NCBI GenBank assembly: GCA_900318685.1
Contig: ONLL01000013.1
Span: 1 to 64,000 of the forward strand
From: an uncultured Prevotellaceae bacterium
GTDB taxonomy: Bacteria > Bacteroidota > Bacteroidia > Bacteroidales > Bacteroidaceae
Length of the DNA stretch: 64,000 bases
Reading direction: 5' to 3'
Shown here: positions 49,321 through 58,268 of the stretch, in pieces
Layout: each line of letters starts with the position of its first letter
How positions within the stretch are numbered: the first letter of the stretch is position 1
Program-made: the position numbers and the translations under genes
The notes under the pieces: generated by a model
The model's database searches: none
The model's input: the letters and a program-made list of their open reading frames with translations, nothing else
Told to the model about the DNA's origin: nothing

Positions 49321-50190
49321 TTATCCGTTTTTCTCAGTCATATATTTCCAGTAACGGCGAGGCATATCGCTGAGTTGCTTGCGAGGGTTGATGCGCTCGC
49401 GAATGCAGATGGCCTTGAAATAGGTACGCCAGAGCTGTTGGAAAAGTGTGTCGTCGCTGCTGAGTACATCGGCATTAAGCTTGCCGTCGGTGAGGTCGAA
49501 GGGGACAGAGGCCTCGTCTTCGAAGGTGACGCGGATAGCCCCACCTATGTTCTCTCCCCCTAAGAGCGGGGTGTCGCAGGCATCGGCAGTTTCTCTCCTT
49601 TCGGAGGAGAGAGTGGGGGAGATGCCGCTTGGACTATAATAATAGCCGTAGTGCCGCTTGGCATCATAGATGAGCCAGGGCTGGTCGTTGAAACGGTCTT
49701 GGAAGTGGTCGATGATGAGCGGCAGCACATTGTGATCGGGAGAGACTACGGCGAGATAGGTACCGTCCTTCGCCTTCTGGAAACGGATGAACTGCTTCAT
49801 GCGCAACTGCTCGTGGAGTACGCGGCGGCAAGTGTTGCGCACGGCCAGCACATCAAGGTCGGAGGCATTTTGCTCGATGCTTCGTGCACCTGCAGGCTGC
49901 CGGAACACCTTGCAGATATAATTGAAGAGCGGCTGATTGAGTGCGCGCTCCTCGGAGAGCCAGCTGAGGGTAATGACGCGCAAGCCTGCTGCCGACAGAC
50001 GCTTCTCCAGTCCTTTCCAGACGCGAGAGGCTTTCTCGTTGTCGGTCACCACCACATGCGGCTCGTCGGCAAACAGTGGCAACTGCTCGCCCGCTGCCAA
50101 CAGCACCTGTGGCTCTTGATGGAGGAAGAAACTGTCGAAGACGGCTGTCAGCAGGCCGTCTATTGTTCCGTCAAACACATAAGTAATCAT
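49321..50190 (-). CDS. DUF4130 (TIGR03915-type) putative DNA repair protein
   Basis: The 289-residue protein matches the family that accompanies a radical-SAM DNA-modification/repair protein: MITYVFDGTIDGLLTAVFDS at the start, MKQFIRFQKAKDGTYLAVVS in the middle and RKQLSDMPRRYWKYMTEKNG at the end. It is cytoplasmic. A GC-rich repeat (49551-49622) adds about 24 residues (PTLSSERRETADACDTPLLG) in frame between YYYSPSG and the following strand. The radical-SAM partner is 21 bases upstream. The biochemical role is not known. Confidence 0.85.
   Translation of the reverse strand: MITYVFDGTIDGLLTAVFDSFFLHQEPQVLLAAGEQLPLFADEPHVVVTDNEKASRVWKGLEKRLSAAGLRVITLSWLSEERALNQPLFNYICKVFRQPAGARSIEQNASDLDVLAVRNTCRRVLHEQLRMKQFIRFQKAKDGTYLAVVSPDHNVLPLIIDHFQDRFNDQPWLIYDAKRHYGYYYSPSGISPTLSSERRETADACDTPLLGGENIGGAIRVTFEDEASVPFDLTDGKLNADVLSSDDTLFQQLWRTYFKAICIRERINPRKQLSDMPRRYWKYMTEKNG
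49551..49622. repeat. GC-rich mini-repeat inside the DUF4130 gene
   Basis: Outer arms TCTCCCCC (49553-49560) and GGGGGAGA (49615-49622) are perfect inverses, and an inner hairpin TCTCTCC-TTTC-GGAGGAGAGA lies at about 49592-49612. The unit is read through in frame. Similar elements lie in gltX and near 61557-61672. Confidence 0.7.
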
Positions 50191-50211
50191 GGTGCGGCAG
50201 ATTATTCTTCG

Positions 50212-51501
50212 TCACTCTCCGAAGTCGAGCATGAGCTGCTGTTCGGCGGCAGCACGCTTCTGTTGGGCCTTTGAGATCAGCAGTGGGCGCAGCCGCTCAG
50301 GATGAAGTTCGTTGATGCCGACGATGGGCTGGGAGAAAGCAGAGGTGAGCTCACCACAGGTGATAAAGTATTTGGCTTTCTTCATCACTACGCCCATCTT
50401 CTTCAGATGATACGATGTAAGACGATTGAAACGGCGGCTGTTGATAATGAGAATGGCACTTTTCACGCCGATGCCAGGCACACGGAGGATGCGCTCGTAA
50501 TCATCCTTGTTGATGTCGACGGGGAAAGCCTCTGGGTGACGAAGGGCCCAGCCAAGCTTGGGGTCAACATCAAGGTCGAGGTGGGCGTGGGCATCATCGA
50601 CAATCTCATCGACATTGAAATGATAGAAGCGCATGAGCCAGTCGGCCTGGTAGAGACGATTCTCACGCACCAGCGGAGGCTGTTTTAACACAGGCAGGCG
50701 GGGGTCGTAGGTGTTCACGCTGACGTAGCCAGAGTAATAGACACGCCGCATCGTGGGCTGCTGGTACATAGCGTTAGACATCAGGAGAATATCGCGGTCG
50801 CTTTCCTTCGTGGCTCCCACAATCATCTGCGTTGACTGGCCCGCAGGTACGAAACGAGGGACGTGGCGCAGCTTCTTGCGGTCCTCCTTGTTCTCTAATA
50901 CCCCTTGCTGAATCTGCGACATGGGCAGGAAGATGCTCTTATGGTCTTTCTCTGGAGCCAATGCCTTCAGCGACTCTTCCTTGGGTATTTCGATGTTTAT
51001 GCTCATGCGGTCGGCATAGCGTCCTGCCTCCGTAAGCAGCTCCTGCGAAGCCCCAGGAATGGTCTTCAGGTGGATATATCCGTTGAAGCGGTGGACGGTG
51101 CGCAGGTCGCGAACGATAGCTGTCAGCCGCTCCATCGTATAGTCAGGGTTACGCACCACACCACTCGAGAGAAACAGTCCCTCGATGTAGTTGCGGCGAT
51201 AGAACTCCATCGTGATTTCTTCGAGTTCTGTGACTGAGAGCGTCGCGCGCTTGATGTCGTTGGTCCTGCGGTTGATGCAGTAGGCGCAATCATACATGCA
51301 ATAGTTCGTCAGCATCACCTTCAGCAGTGATATGCAGCGGCCGTCATCGGCAAACGAGTGGCAGATGCCCACGCCGCCAACTGTCGACCCTACCATTCCC
51401 TTCTTGCCAGAGCGCACAGTACCACTCGACGAGCACGACACATCGTACTTCGCCGACTCTGCGAGCACTCGCAGCTTCTCCATTGTGTTCTCTGTCAGCA
51501 T
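50212..51501 (-). CDS. Radical-SAM DNA modification/repair-associated protein
   Basis: The 429-residue protein has the radical-SAM motif CMYDCAYC (C68, C72, C75), with conserved GICHSFADDGRCISLLKVML before it. After the barrel there are GYVSVNTYDP and VDINKDDYERILR, and a C-terminal helix-hairpin-helix (LRVPGIGVKSAILIINSRR) that should bind DNA. This fits the TIGR03916 family, found beside DUF4130 proteins. The presumed reaction acts on DNA or nucleotides but is unproven. Confidence 0.88.
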   Translation of the reverse strand: MLTENTMEKLRVLAESAKYDVSCSSSGTVRSGKKGMVGSTVGGVGICHSFADDGRCISLLKVMLTNYCMYDCAYCINRRTNDIKRATLSVTELEEITMEFYRRNYIEGLFLSSGVVRNPDYTMERLTAIVRDLRTVHRFNGYIHLKTIPGASQELLTEAGRYADRMSINIEIPKEESLKALAPEKDHKSIFLPMSQIQQGVLENKEDRKKLRHVPRFVPAGQSTQMIVGATKESDRDILLMSNAMYQQPTMRRVYYSGYVSVNTYDPRLPVLKQPPLVRENRLYQADWLMRFYHFNVDEIVDDAHAHLDLDVDPKLGWALRHPEAFPVDINKDDYERILRVPGIGVKSAILIINSRRFNRLTSYHLKKMGVVMKKAKYFITCGELTSAFSQPIVGINELHPERLRPLLISKAQQKRAAAEQQLMLDFGE

Positions 51502-51562
51502 GGGTAAGTCGTTGGGCGAGGGCCAATCCCGCAGCCAGCTGCTGTTGGGGTTTGCCTTGTCT

Positions 51563-53359
51563 TTATCGGATGATAGTCTTGTGGCTGCCTATGATATAGA
51601 CGCCACGCTTCAACTGGCCTTTTTCGTTTTTCAACCTTCCAGAGGTGGAGCGACGTACAAGTCGTCCGTACAGGTCATACACAGCATCAGACTCGTGGCG
51701 AATAGAGGATTGTGCTTTGATGCCTGCTGCAAAGAACTCTTTGGGAAGGATGCTGACCTGTCCCAGCACGAAGTCGGCATTGCGTGTGGCATCAGTGTAG
51801 AAAGCGATGACATAGTCGCCAGTCTCAGGGATGTCAAACTCGAAGGTCTGCTGAATAACTCCTGTGAACTTGTTGGCGGTATTGTTGCCGATGTTGACGG
51901 TGGGCGTGTAGGTCTGCGAAGCCACTTCCTGTCCGTCGGGAGTCTCAATAGCGATGATTACAGGAGTAAACTCTGGCTGATTCCAGTTGCATACTTTGTA
52001 TTTGACGGCATAACGTCCTGGATGTAGCGTCAGACAGGAACGGGCTGTGTTGTCGCCGAATTTTGCCCAGGCGGCTTTCGCTCTGGTAGTGGCATTCTGA
52101 ACGAGCAGTCCATATTCAAAGGAGCGGGCAGAATTGGTAAAACGCAGAACACGAGGGCCGCTAGTGTATGGCAGACCGCCACCCACACGCTTGGTTGAAC
52201 CGTTGGACACATACCAGTCCTGAGGCACAGTCCCCTCAGTCTTGAAGCGCTGACTAAGCGTATAGCCTGTCTGTGGTGTCAGGAAGCTGACGGGACAGGA
52301 TGCCTCCGCTGTCTTTCCATTGTCACCGGTCACCTCTACACGCAGGGTGTGCTTGCCTGCTGAAGGGGCAGCCATTGTGACTGTATAGGGTGATTCAGTT
52401 GCTGAGCCCAGAAGCGTCTTTCCATCGTAGAAGTCGACTTTTGCCACATTACCCTTGGGAACTTGTGCGGTGGCTGTGACAGTGACGTCGGGAAAGGATG
52501 CTTCACCCTGTGGAGCCAGACAAAGATGGGTGGTCTCGCCTGCCGGCTGAGTGATTCTCACCGAAGGCATGTTCAGGGAGAAACGCTTGCAGAAGTTCCA
52601 GATGAGATGGCGGTTGAGGTCCATGGGCCAGTGTCCGCCGTTGTTATAGGAGTAGAGCCATACCTCGCCGCCGTTTGGTCCGCCAGTCCATTTCTCTAGG
52701 TCACCGTTGTACCAGCTGCTGCTGATGGGCTTGTAGCCTGTGGTCTTGCTGTAGTTGGTGTGCTTGTCATGCTTGGCATAGTTCTCTATGTAGCTATGAA
52801 TGCCATATTGCTCGTAGCCGAACACATCGTCACCATAAGCGATGCACTCGAGCAGGTTGACGGGCTTCTTGCAGTTGTTCCACGGCTGCTCTGAGAACTG
52901 GATGCCGCTGGTGGGGGCGAAGGCAGCGATTTTGTCCTGCATGCTGCCGATGCAATGGTGGATAAGCATCGATCCCATCGAGAATCCCGACCAGTACACT
53001 CGCTCTTTGTCGATGTCGAAACGGGTGGCCATCTCGTCAATGGTCTTGATGACGAAGTTCTGGTCTTTTGTGCCGCCGATGTCCCAAGTGTTGCCATCAC
53101 TGCGCAGGTAGGTGATGACAAACTTTGCCGTGTCAATCATCTCATACATCTTGTCAGAGCCGTACTGGTATTCCGGGTCTTGGTTCATTCCATGAGTGAC
53201 AATGAAAAGGGGTGATTTGGCTGGTAGTGAGTTGGGGGTGAATACCACCATGTTCCGTTGCTTTCCGCCCACAGTGATGTCGATGGACTGCTTCTTGTAA
53301 GCGTATGCTTGCAACACCAAAAGGAGGATGAGAGTAACTGAAAAGAATGAGCGTTTCAT
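51563..53359 (-). CDS. Secreted CE1-type esterase with binding domains and sorting tail
   Basis: The 598-residue protein has a signal peptide (1-20) and an alpha/beta-hydrolase domain (about 22-270) of the polyhydroxybutyrate depolymerase / CE1 type: IVTHGMNQ, nucleophile in GFSMGS (S127) and a likely catalytic histidine in NNGGHWPM. A bacterial Ig-like domain (about 275-370; VTVTATAQVPKGNVAKVDFY), a beta-rich binding-like domain (about 375-555) and a tail VYDLYGRLV...GVYIIG follow. In a xylan setting it may be an acetyl or feruloyl esterase. It lies 12 bases after the next gene of the HTCS operon. Confidence 0.78.
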   Translation of the reverse strand: MKRSFFSVTLILLLVLQAYAYKKQSIDITVGGKQRNMVVFTPNSLPAKSPLFIVTHGMNQDPEYQYGSDKMYEMIDTAKFVITYLRSDGNTWDIGGTKDQNFVIKTIDEMATRFDIDKERVYWSGFSMGSMLIHHCIGSMQDKIAAFAPTSGIQFSEQPWNNCKKPVNLLECIAYGDDVFGYEQYGIHSYIENYAKHDKHTNYSKTTGYKPISSSWYNGDLEKWTGGPNGGEVWLYSYNNGGHWPMDLNRHLIWNFCKRFSLNMPSVRITQPAGETTHLCLAPQGEASFPDVTVTATAQVPKGNVAKVDFYDGKTLLGSATESPYTVTMAAPSAGKHTLRVEVTGDNGKTAEASCPVSFLTPQTGYTLSQRFKTEGTVPQDWYVSNGSTKRVGGGLPYTSGPRVLRFTNSARSFEYGLLVQNATTRAKAAWAKFGDNTARSCLTLHPGRYAVKYKVCNWNQPEFTPVIIAIETPDGQEVASQTYTPTVNIGNNTANKFTGVIQQTFEFDIPETGDYVIAFYTDATRNADFVLGQVSILPKEFFAAGIKAQSSIRHESDAVYDLYGRLVRRSTSGRLKNEKGQLKRGVYIIGSHKTIIR

Positions 53360-53371
53360 AACTAATAGGTG

Positions 53372-54067
53372 TTATAGGTGAAACTTCTTGCCGTCCCATT
53401 TCCAGGTGATGGATGTTTTGTTGGTGCCCCGATAGGTGGTGAGGATGATGTCCTTACCCTGCCGGGGCAGGGCCACATTGTTGAGGGGGCGATTTTTGTA
53501 CCAGCGGTCGTACTCCTCCTTGGTCATGTTGGTGACCTTGCCGGCTTTGGAGCCCCAGAAATACTGCTTGGTATCGCTGTCGTAGCCGTAGCTGCCGTAG
53601 TCGATGCCGTAGTCCAGATCGAGCCTGAGGTCCTCGGACTCAATGGGCTCGAGGGTGCGCTTGGCATTGTCGTAGAGGGCGAAGTAGGTGCCGTCGAACT
53701 GTCCCGTAGTGGGTTTGCCGTTGGTAAGCGTTTGCATGTTGTAAGCCACGAGGCGATGCTTGCCGTCAGCGCAGTTCCAGTAGCACATCTCGAAATAGGA
53801 TCTTGTGTTGTTGTATTCTTCATAACACTCCTGGCGGATGTATCCATTGCGAGTGTCGACGATGAAGGTGACACCCTCAGGCTGAGGCTTGCTGTTTTTG
53901 TATAGCTCCCATGAGTTGGCAAGGTTGCCTGTGAGTTCATCCTCAGGCTCATCGATGTAGTTGAGGAAGAAGTCTACGATGGTGGGGCGCTGCCCTTGGA
54001 GCTTGATCTGTGCGCTGAGGGTGGTGCAGACGGTCAGAGCGGCAAATAGTAGGATTCCTTTTCTCAT
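53372..54067 (-). CDS. Secreted protein of unknown function
   Basis: The 231-residue protein has a signal peptide (1-19, TLSAQ) and otherwise alternating strands with many aromatic residues (RNGYIRQECYEEYNNTRSY; FDGTYFALYDNAKRTLEPIE; DYGIDYGSYGYDSDTKQYFW). No family was recognised. It lies 16 bases after the HTCS gene and 12 before the esterase gene. It may help in substrate sensing or binding. Confidence 0.6.
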   Translation of the reverse strand: MRKGILLFAALTVCTTLSAQIKLQGQRPTIVDFFLNYIDEPEDELTGNLANSWELYKNSKPQPEGVTFIVDTRNGYIRQECYEEYNNTRSYFEMCYWNCADGKHRLVAYNMQTLTNGKPTTGQFDGTYFALYDNAKRTLEPIESEDLRLDLDYGIDYGSYGYDSDTKQYFWGSKAGKVTNMTKEEYDRWYKNRPLNNVALPRQGKDIILTTYRGTNKTSITWKWDGKKFHL

Positions 54068-54083
54068 AGTGCTGAAGGGGGTG

Positions 54084-57000
54084 TTATTGTTTGTCGTGTT
54101 CTCGCATATAGTCGCGTGGGCTCATACCGTAGAATTTCTTGAAGACGGTGCTGAAGGAGGTGCTGTTCGAGAATCCACAGGCGTACATCACCTCAGTGAC
54201 GTTCATGCCGTGTCCTGCGAGAAGCGTGGCCGCACGCTTGAGGCGTATGTTGCGTATGAAGTCGTGAGGGGTTTGTCCGGTGAGTTCCTTCATTTTGCGA
54301 TGCAGGTGTACGCGACTGATGCCAACCTCGTCGGCAATCATGTCGATGGAGAGGTCGGAGTCGTCAAGGTGGTTGTTGATGGCGTTCATCACACGCTCAA
54401 GGAGTTTCTCGTCGGGCGACTTGGGACGCTGTACCTCCGTAATCTGCTCTTCGAGGCCATCATTGCGCTCGTACTTCAGTCGTAGCAACTGATGGGTGTT
54501 GATGAGGTTGAGGATGGTGCGCTTGAGGATGTCAAGGTTGAATGGCTTGCTGATGTATGCGTCGGCACCTGTCTCAAGACCTTCCAGGCGGTCCTCCTCG
54601 CTGTTCTTGGCTGTGAGCAGCACGACGGGAATGAAGTTGGTGGTCATGTTGATTTTGAGCTTTTGGCAGAGGGTGGTGCCGTCCATCTCAGGCATCATGA
54701 CATCAGAGAGTACTAGGTCGGGATGAACGCGATGTATGAGTCCGAGGGCTTCGCGTCCATTGGCACAGGCGTGTATGGTATAGTCGTGGCCGAGCTCTTC
54801 GGTGAGGTACTGGCGTATCTCATCGTCGTCCTCGGCGATAACGATGACTTTTCTGTCGGCTGCCCGGCGCTTGTTTCCTGTTTCTTGCTCAGTGTTGTCC
54901 TCCTCTTCGGCAGGTGAGATGACGGCGGTGTCAGGCTGTTGCTTCTCGCTGTCGTCGATGTTTTTCTCGACGACGATTTCTTCAGGTTTGAGGTGGGCGT
55001 TGCCCAAGGGCAGGGTGACCACAAACTGACAACCACGTGAAAGGTTGCAGGCAGTGATAGTGCCGTGATGCAGCTCTACGAGTGCTCTTGACAAATCAAG
55101 TCCCACGCCAGTGCCGGTGTTACGGTCGTTGACACGTGTGGGGCTTTGGTAGAAGCGCTCGAAGATGCGCTCGAGCTGGTCGGGTGGTATCTGCTCGCCA
55201 TCGTCGCTGATAGCTATTCTGGCTTGATTTTGGTCGTGTGTGATGTTAATGTCAATGTTTCCTCCTGAAGGTGTGAATTTGAAGGCATTGGAAAGGACAT
55301 TGACGATGACTTTGTCGAAATGTCTGCGGTCAATCCATACGGGCAGACGGTCGGCATCGTGCTCAAGGGTGAGATTAATCTGCTTGGAGCGGGCCTGATG
55401 GCTGAAAAGGTCGTGGATATCCTTGACAAAGCCTACGAGGTCCGTCTCGGTCATGCGCATCTGCATCTGTCCCTTGTCAATCTTGCGGAGGTCCATCATT
55501 TGGTTGATGACTCCAAGGATGCGGTCGGCATTGCGCTTGATGGTGAGGTAGGTGGCACGTCGCTGCGGATCCTGCTCCTCTTTGATAAGTTCTACGAGGG
55601 GCGTAACTATGAGCGTCATAGGTGTGCGTATCTCATGGCTCATGTTGATGAAGAACTTCAGCTTGGCGTCGGCCATCTCTTCGGCATGTATGTGCTCCTG
55701 CAGGCGCAGGTGATCCTGCTCCTTGCGGCGGCGGAAAGCGAGATACGACCAGATGGCTATGGCAGCAAGAAGGGCGTAGATGATGTAAGCCCAGATGCTC
55801 TTGTACCACGGACGTCCGACGACGACGGTGAACGCGCGCTCCTCAGTTGTCTCATTGTTGCGCTCGGCCTTCACGCGGAAGTTGTAGGTGCCTGGCGGCA
55901 TGTGCGAGAAGGAGATGACGTTCATACCCTGTTGCAGGCGTATGTAGGGCTCGTTATTGATACTATATAAATATGTGGTGTGCTCAGGGTTGTCGAAGGT
56001 AAGTGTGGACAGCTGTATGGCGAAGCTGTTGTCGTGCCATCCCAGTTGGAAGTGATTGCTAGCGATGACGGTGGTGTCGGTGATGGCGTGCCCGTCGGAG
56101 AGGGTGCTGGCGTTGACTTGCATGCCATTGACAAAGAATCCTGTGAGCTGTACGGATGCTTTCCAGGGTGTGTGCTGTATCTCCTTTGGGTTGAACCACG
56201 TCAGTCCGCCTGTGCCACCCATGATGATGGTGCCGTCGGCTGCGATGCAGGAGGCGTTGTCGCCGAACTCATTGCTCTGCAGACCATCGTCCACGTAGTA
56301 GTTCTCGAAAGTGTTCGTCTTAGGGTCGAGGCGGTTCAGACCGTGATTAGTGCTCAGCCACAGCTTTCCGTCGAGGTCGCGCTCGATGCTTGATATTCCG
56401 TTGTCAGTGAGACCGTCGGCACGGGTGTAGAGCTGAATCAGGTGTCCGCTGAGATCATAGCGATATAGCCCCGTGTTGGCACCCACCCAGAGCTCGCCGT
56501 CAAACTCTTTTGCCAGTCTAGTGGGCTGGCTGTAGTTCAGGCAGTTGCCTCCGAACGCTTTGGTCCAGCTCTGACTGTCGATGTCGAGGCAGCAGAGGCC
56601 AAGCGACGTGGATACATAGATGCGCTTTTCGTCGGGCGAGAGATACAGCTGTGAAGCATAGTCGTTGGAGATGCTGTTTATGCTGCGGTCGCTGGGTGCA
56701 TTCTCATCAGCTACATACTTGGTGATGTGCTGGTCGTTGAGGTCCATGCACAGCAGGCCATACTTCATCGTGGCCATCCAGAGGCGCTGGTGGCTGTCGA
56801 TTTTGATGTCCATCACGATGAGGTGGTCATCAGGGTATGGCTGGCGGTGGTACTGCAGGGTCTGTCCGTCAATCCATCCGAAGCCTTCCTGATAGGAGCC
56901 GGCCCAGATACGTCCCTGACTGTCTTCGCAGAGGGTCATCACAACCGACGGGTAGCCGTCCTTGAGGTGGCGCACGCTTTTCTTGTCAGCGCTGATGCAG

Positions 57001-58082
57001 TAGATGCCGTCTTTGTCAGTACCCACCCAGGTGCGTCCCAGATGGTCGGTCGTGGCACAGGCTACGAAGGCATTGCCGATAGTGTTCTGGTTGCCCAGCT
57101 TACGGCCCATATAATGGAAACCGCGGAAACTGGCTGGCTGCAGATAGATGCCTTTCTGCATCATGCCTATCCAGAGATTACCGCTGGTGTCTTCGGTGAA
57201 GGAGTATACCTTGCTTCTGGTCAGGTCGACCTCCATGCTGAAGTAGGGGTTGGCGGTGAGCTGACGGTCGCGCGGATCGAAAATGGCGATGCCCTCGCCG
57301 TCGTAGCCGATGAGTATCCTGCCGTTGCGGTCACAATAGAGTGCTGACACAGCGTTCGTCCCCGTACCTTCGATATGAACGAACTGCTCGCCCTGTTGCA
57401 TGTATACACCAGAGTTGGACGTGCCCACGTAGATGGTGCCGTAGGAGTCCTCGCAGAGACCGTTCAAGTCGTTGCGTTCCTGGAGGTATTTGCGGATGGT
57501 CTGTCCGTCGTAGCACACTAGTCCAAAGCGGTCGGTGGCTATCCATAGGCGCTCTTGGCGGTCCTCAATCACTGAGCTCACGGTGTGCAGCTGTGCCAGC
57601 GCCCCTCCTATCTGCTGGGCGTTCTGGCTGTCGCTGAACTTCATCACTCCCAGTCCCGATGTGCCTGCCAGCACGTCGCCGTTACGGCGCTCGAGGAAGC
57701 ATTGGGCATAGCAGTAGCTATTGTTGCCCTCGGCATCCTTCATCGCCACGTTGTGGAACTCGCTGCCGTCCCAGGTCTGGAGGGCACCGTACATGCCGAA
57801 GTAGAACAGCCCACGGCTGTCCTGCATCATGCAGTTCACATAATTACTATATAGGGTGCTGTCAGCGGGGTTCTCGCGCTTGAATACACGGAATTGATAG
57901 CCGTCGTAGCGGTTAATGCCATCGCGGGTGGTTGCCCAGAGGAATCCCTCATGGTCGACATACACCTGCGACACGAAGCTGCTGGACAGCTGTCGCTCGC
58001 TGTTGAAGTATTTTCCTGACTGAGCATCGGCATTCATGCAGCACAGAGCCACCGACGCTAGCACAAGTAGTGCTTTATTCAT
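54084..58082 (-). CDS. Hybrid two-component system regulator (HTCS)
   Basis: The 1332-residue one-chain sensor-regulator has a signal peptide (1-21), two seven-bladed propellers of two-component-regulator repeats (about 25-670; EGFLWATTRDGINRYDGYQF) and a Y_Y_Y domain (about 690-765). One membrane helix (about 775-795) precedes HisKA with the phosphorylated histidine in FFINMSHEIRTPM (near 820). HATPase follows (NVLSNAFKFTPSGG, GTGVGLDLSRALVELHHG), then a receiver with the aspartate in VLSDVMMPEMDG (near 1115) and an AraC-type helix-turn-helix (about 1230-1325). Such proteins bind an oligosaccharide in the periplasm and switch on a polysaccharide locus. The ATG at 58082 starts the signal peptide; an earlier ATG overlaps the promoter. 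It is divergent from a binding-protein/GH8 gene pair. Confidence 0.95.
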   Translation of the reverse strand: MNKALLVLASVALCCMNADAQSGKYFNSERQLSSSFVSQVYVDHEGFLWATTRDGINRYDGYQFRVFKRENPADSTLYSNYVNCMMQDSRGLFYFGMYGALQTWDGSEFHNVAMKDAEGNNSYCYAQCFLERRNGDVLAGTSGLGVMKFSDSQNAQQIGGALAQLHTVSSVIEDRQERLWIATDRFGLVCYDGQTIRKYLQERNDLNGLCEDSYGTIYVGTSNSGVYMQQGEQFVHIEGTGTNAVSALYCDRNGRILIGYDGEGIAIFDPRDRQLTANPYFSMEVDLTRSKVYSFTEDTSGNLWIGMMQKGIYLQPASFRGFHYMGRKLGNQNTIGNAFVACATTDHLGRTWVGTDKDGIYCISADKKSVRHLKDGYPSVVMTLCEDSQGRIWAGSYQEGFGWIDGQTLQYHRQPYPDDHLIVMDIKIDSHQRLWMATMKYGLLCMDLNDQHITKYVADENAPSDRSINSISNDYASQLYLSPDEKRIYVSTSLGLCCLDIDSQSWTKAFGGNCLNYSQPTRLAKEFDGELWVGANTGLYRYDLSGHLIQLYTRADGLTDNGISSIERDLDGKLWLSTNHGLNRLDPKTNTFENYYVDDGLQSNEFGDNASCIAADGTIIMGGTGGLTWFNPKEIQHTPWKASVQLTGFFVNGMQVNASTLSDGHAITDTTVIASNHFQLGWHDNSFAIQLSTLTFDNPEHTTYLYSINNEPYIRLQQGMNVISFSHMPPGTYNFRVKAERNNETTEERAFTVVVGRPWYKSIWAYIIYALLAAIAIWSYLAFRRRKEQDHLRLQEHIHAEEMADAKLKFFINMSHEIRTPMTLIVTPLVELIKEEQDPQRRATYLTIKRNADRILGVINQMMDLRKIDKGQMQMRMTETDLVGFVKDIHDLFSHQARSKQINLTLEHDADRLPVWIDRRHFDKVIVNVLSNAFKFTPSGGNIDINITHDQNQARIAISDDGEQIPPDQLERIFERFYQSPTRVNDRNTGTGVGLDLSRALVELHHGTITACNLSRGCQFVVTLPLGNAHLKPEEIVVEKNIDDSEKQQPDTAVISPAEEEDNTEQETGNKRRAADRKVIVIAEDDDEIRQYLTEELGHDYTIHACANGREALGLIHRVHPDLVLSDVMMPEMDGTTLCQKLKINMTTNFIPVVLLTAKNSEEDRLEGLETGADAYISKPFNLDILKRTILNLINTHQLLRLKYERNDGLEEQITEVQRPKSPDEKLLERVMNAINNHLDDSDLSIDMIADEVGISRVHLHRKMKELTGQTPHDFIRNIRLKRAATLLAGHGMNVTEVMYACGFSNSTSFSTVFKKFYGMSPRDYMREHDKQ

Positions 58083-58125
58083 GGTTTTATAACTTAATTC
58101 GTTGTCTGGTGTAACATTTCGGGTG

Positions 58126-58133
58126 CAAAGATA
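58126..58133 (-). promoter_or_regulatory. -7 box TATCTTTG for the HTCS operon
   Basis: The minus strand reads TATCTTTG 44 bases before the HTCS start. Confidence 0.65.
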
Positions 58134-58219
58134 AGCATTTTTCTCAATATGAGCAAAGATTTGATACATTTTTGAAACTTCGTGTAACACTAAAAGCGTT
58201 ATGAAAAGGAAAAAATCTC

Positions 58220-58227
58220 TATCTTTG
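58220..58227 (+). promoter_or_regulatory. -7 box TATCTTTG for the binding-protein gene
   Basis: TATCTTTG lies 42 bases before the ATG at 58269. With the HTCS promoter it forms a divergent control region (58083-58268) where the HTCS would be expected to bind. Confidence 0.65.
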
Positions 58228-58268
58228 CAGCAGAATTTCGAATTATTCACCTAAAAAACCAAAACATT

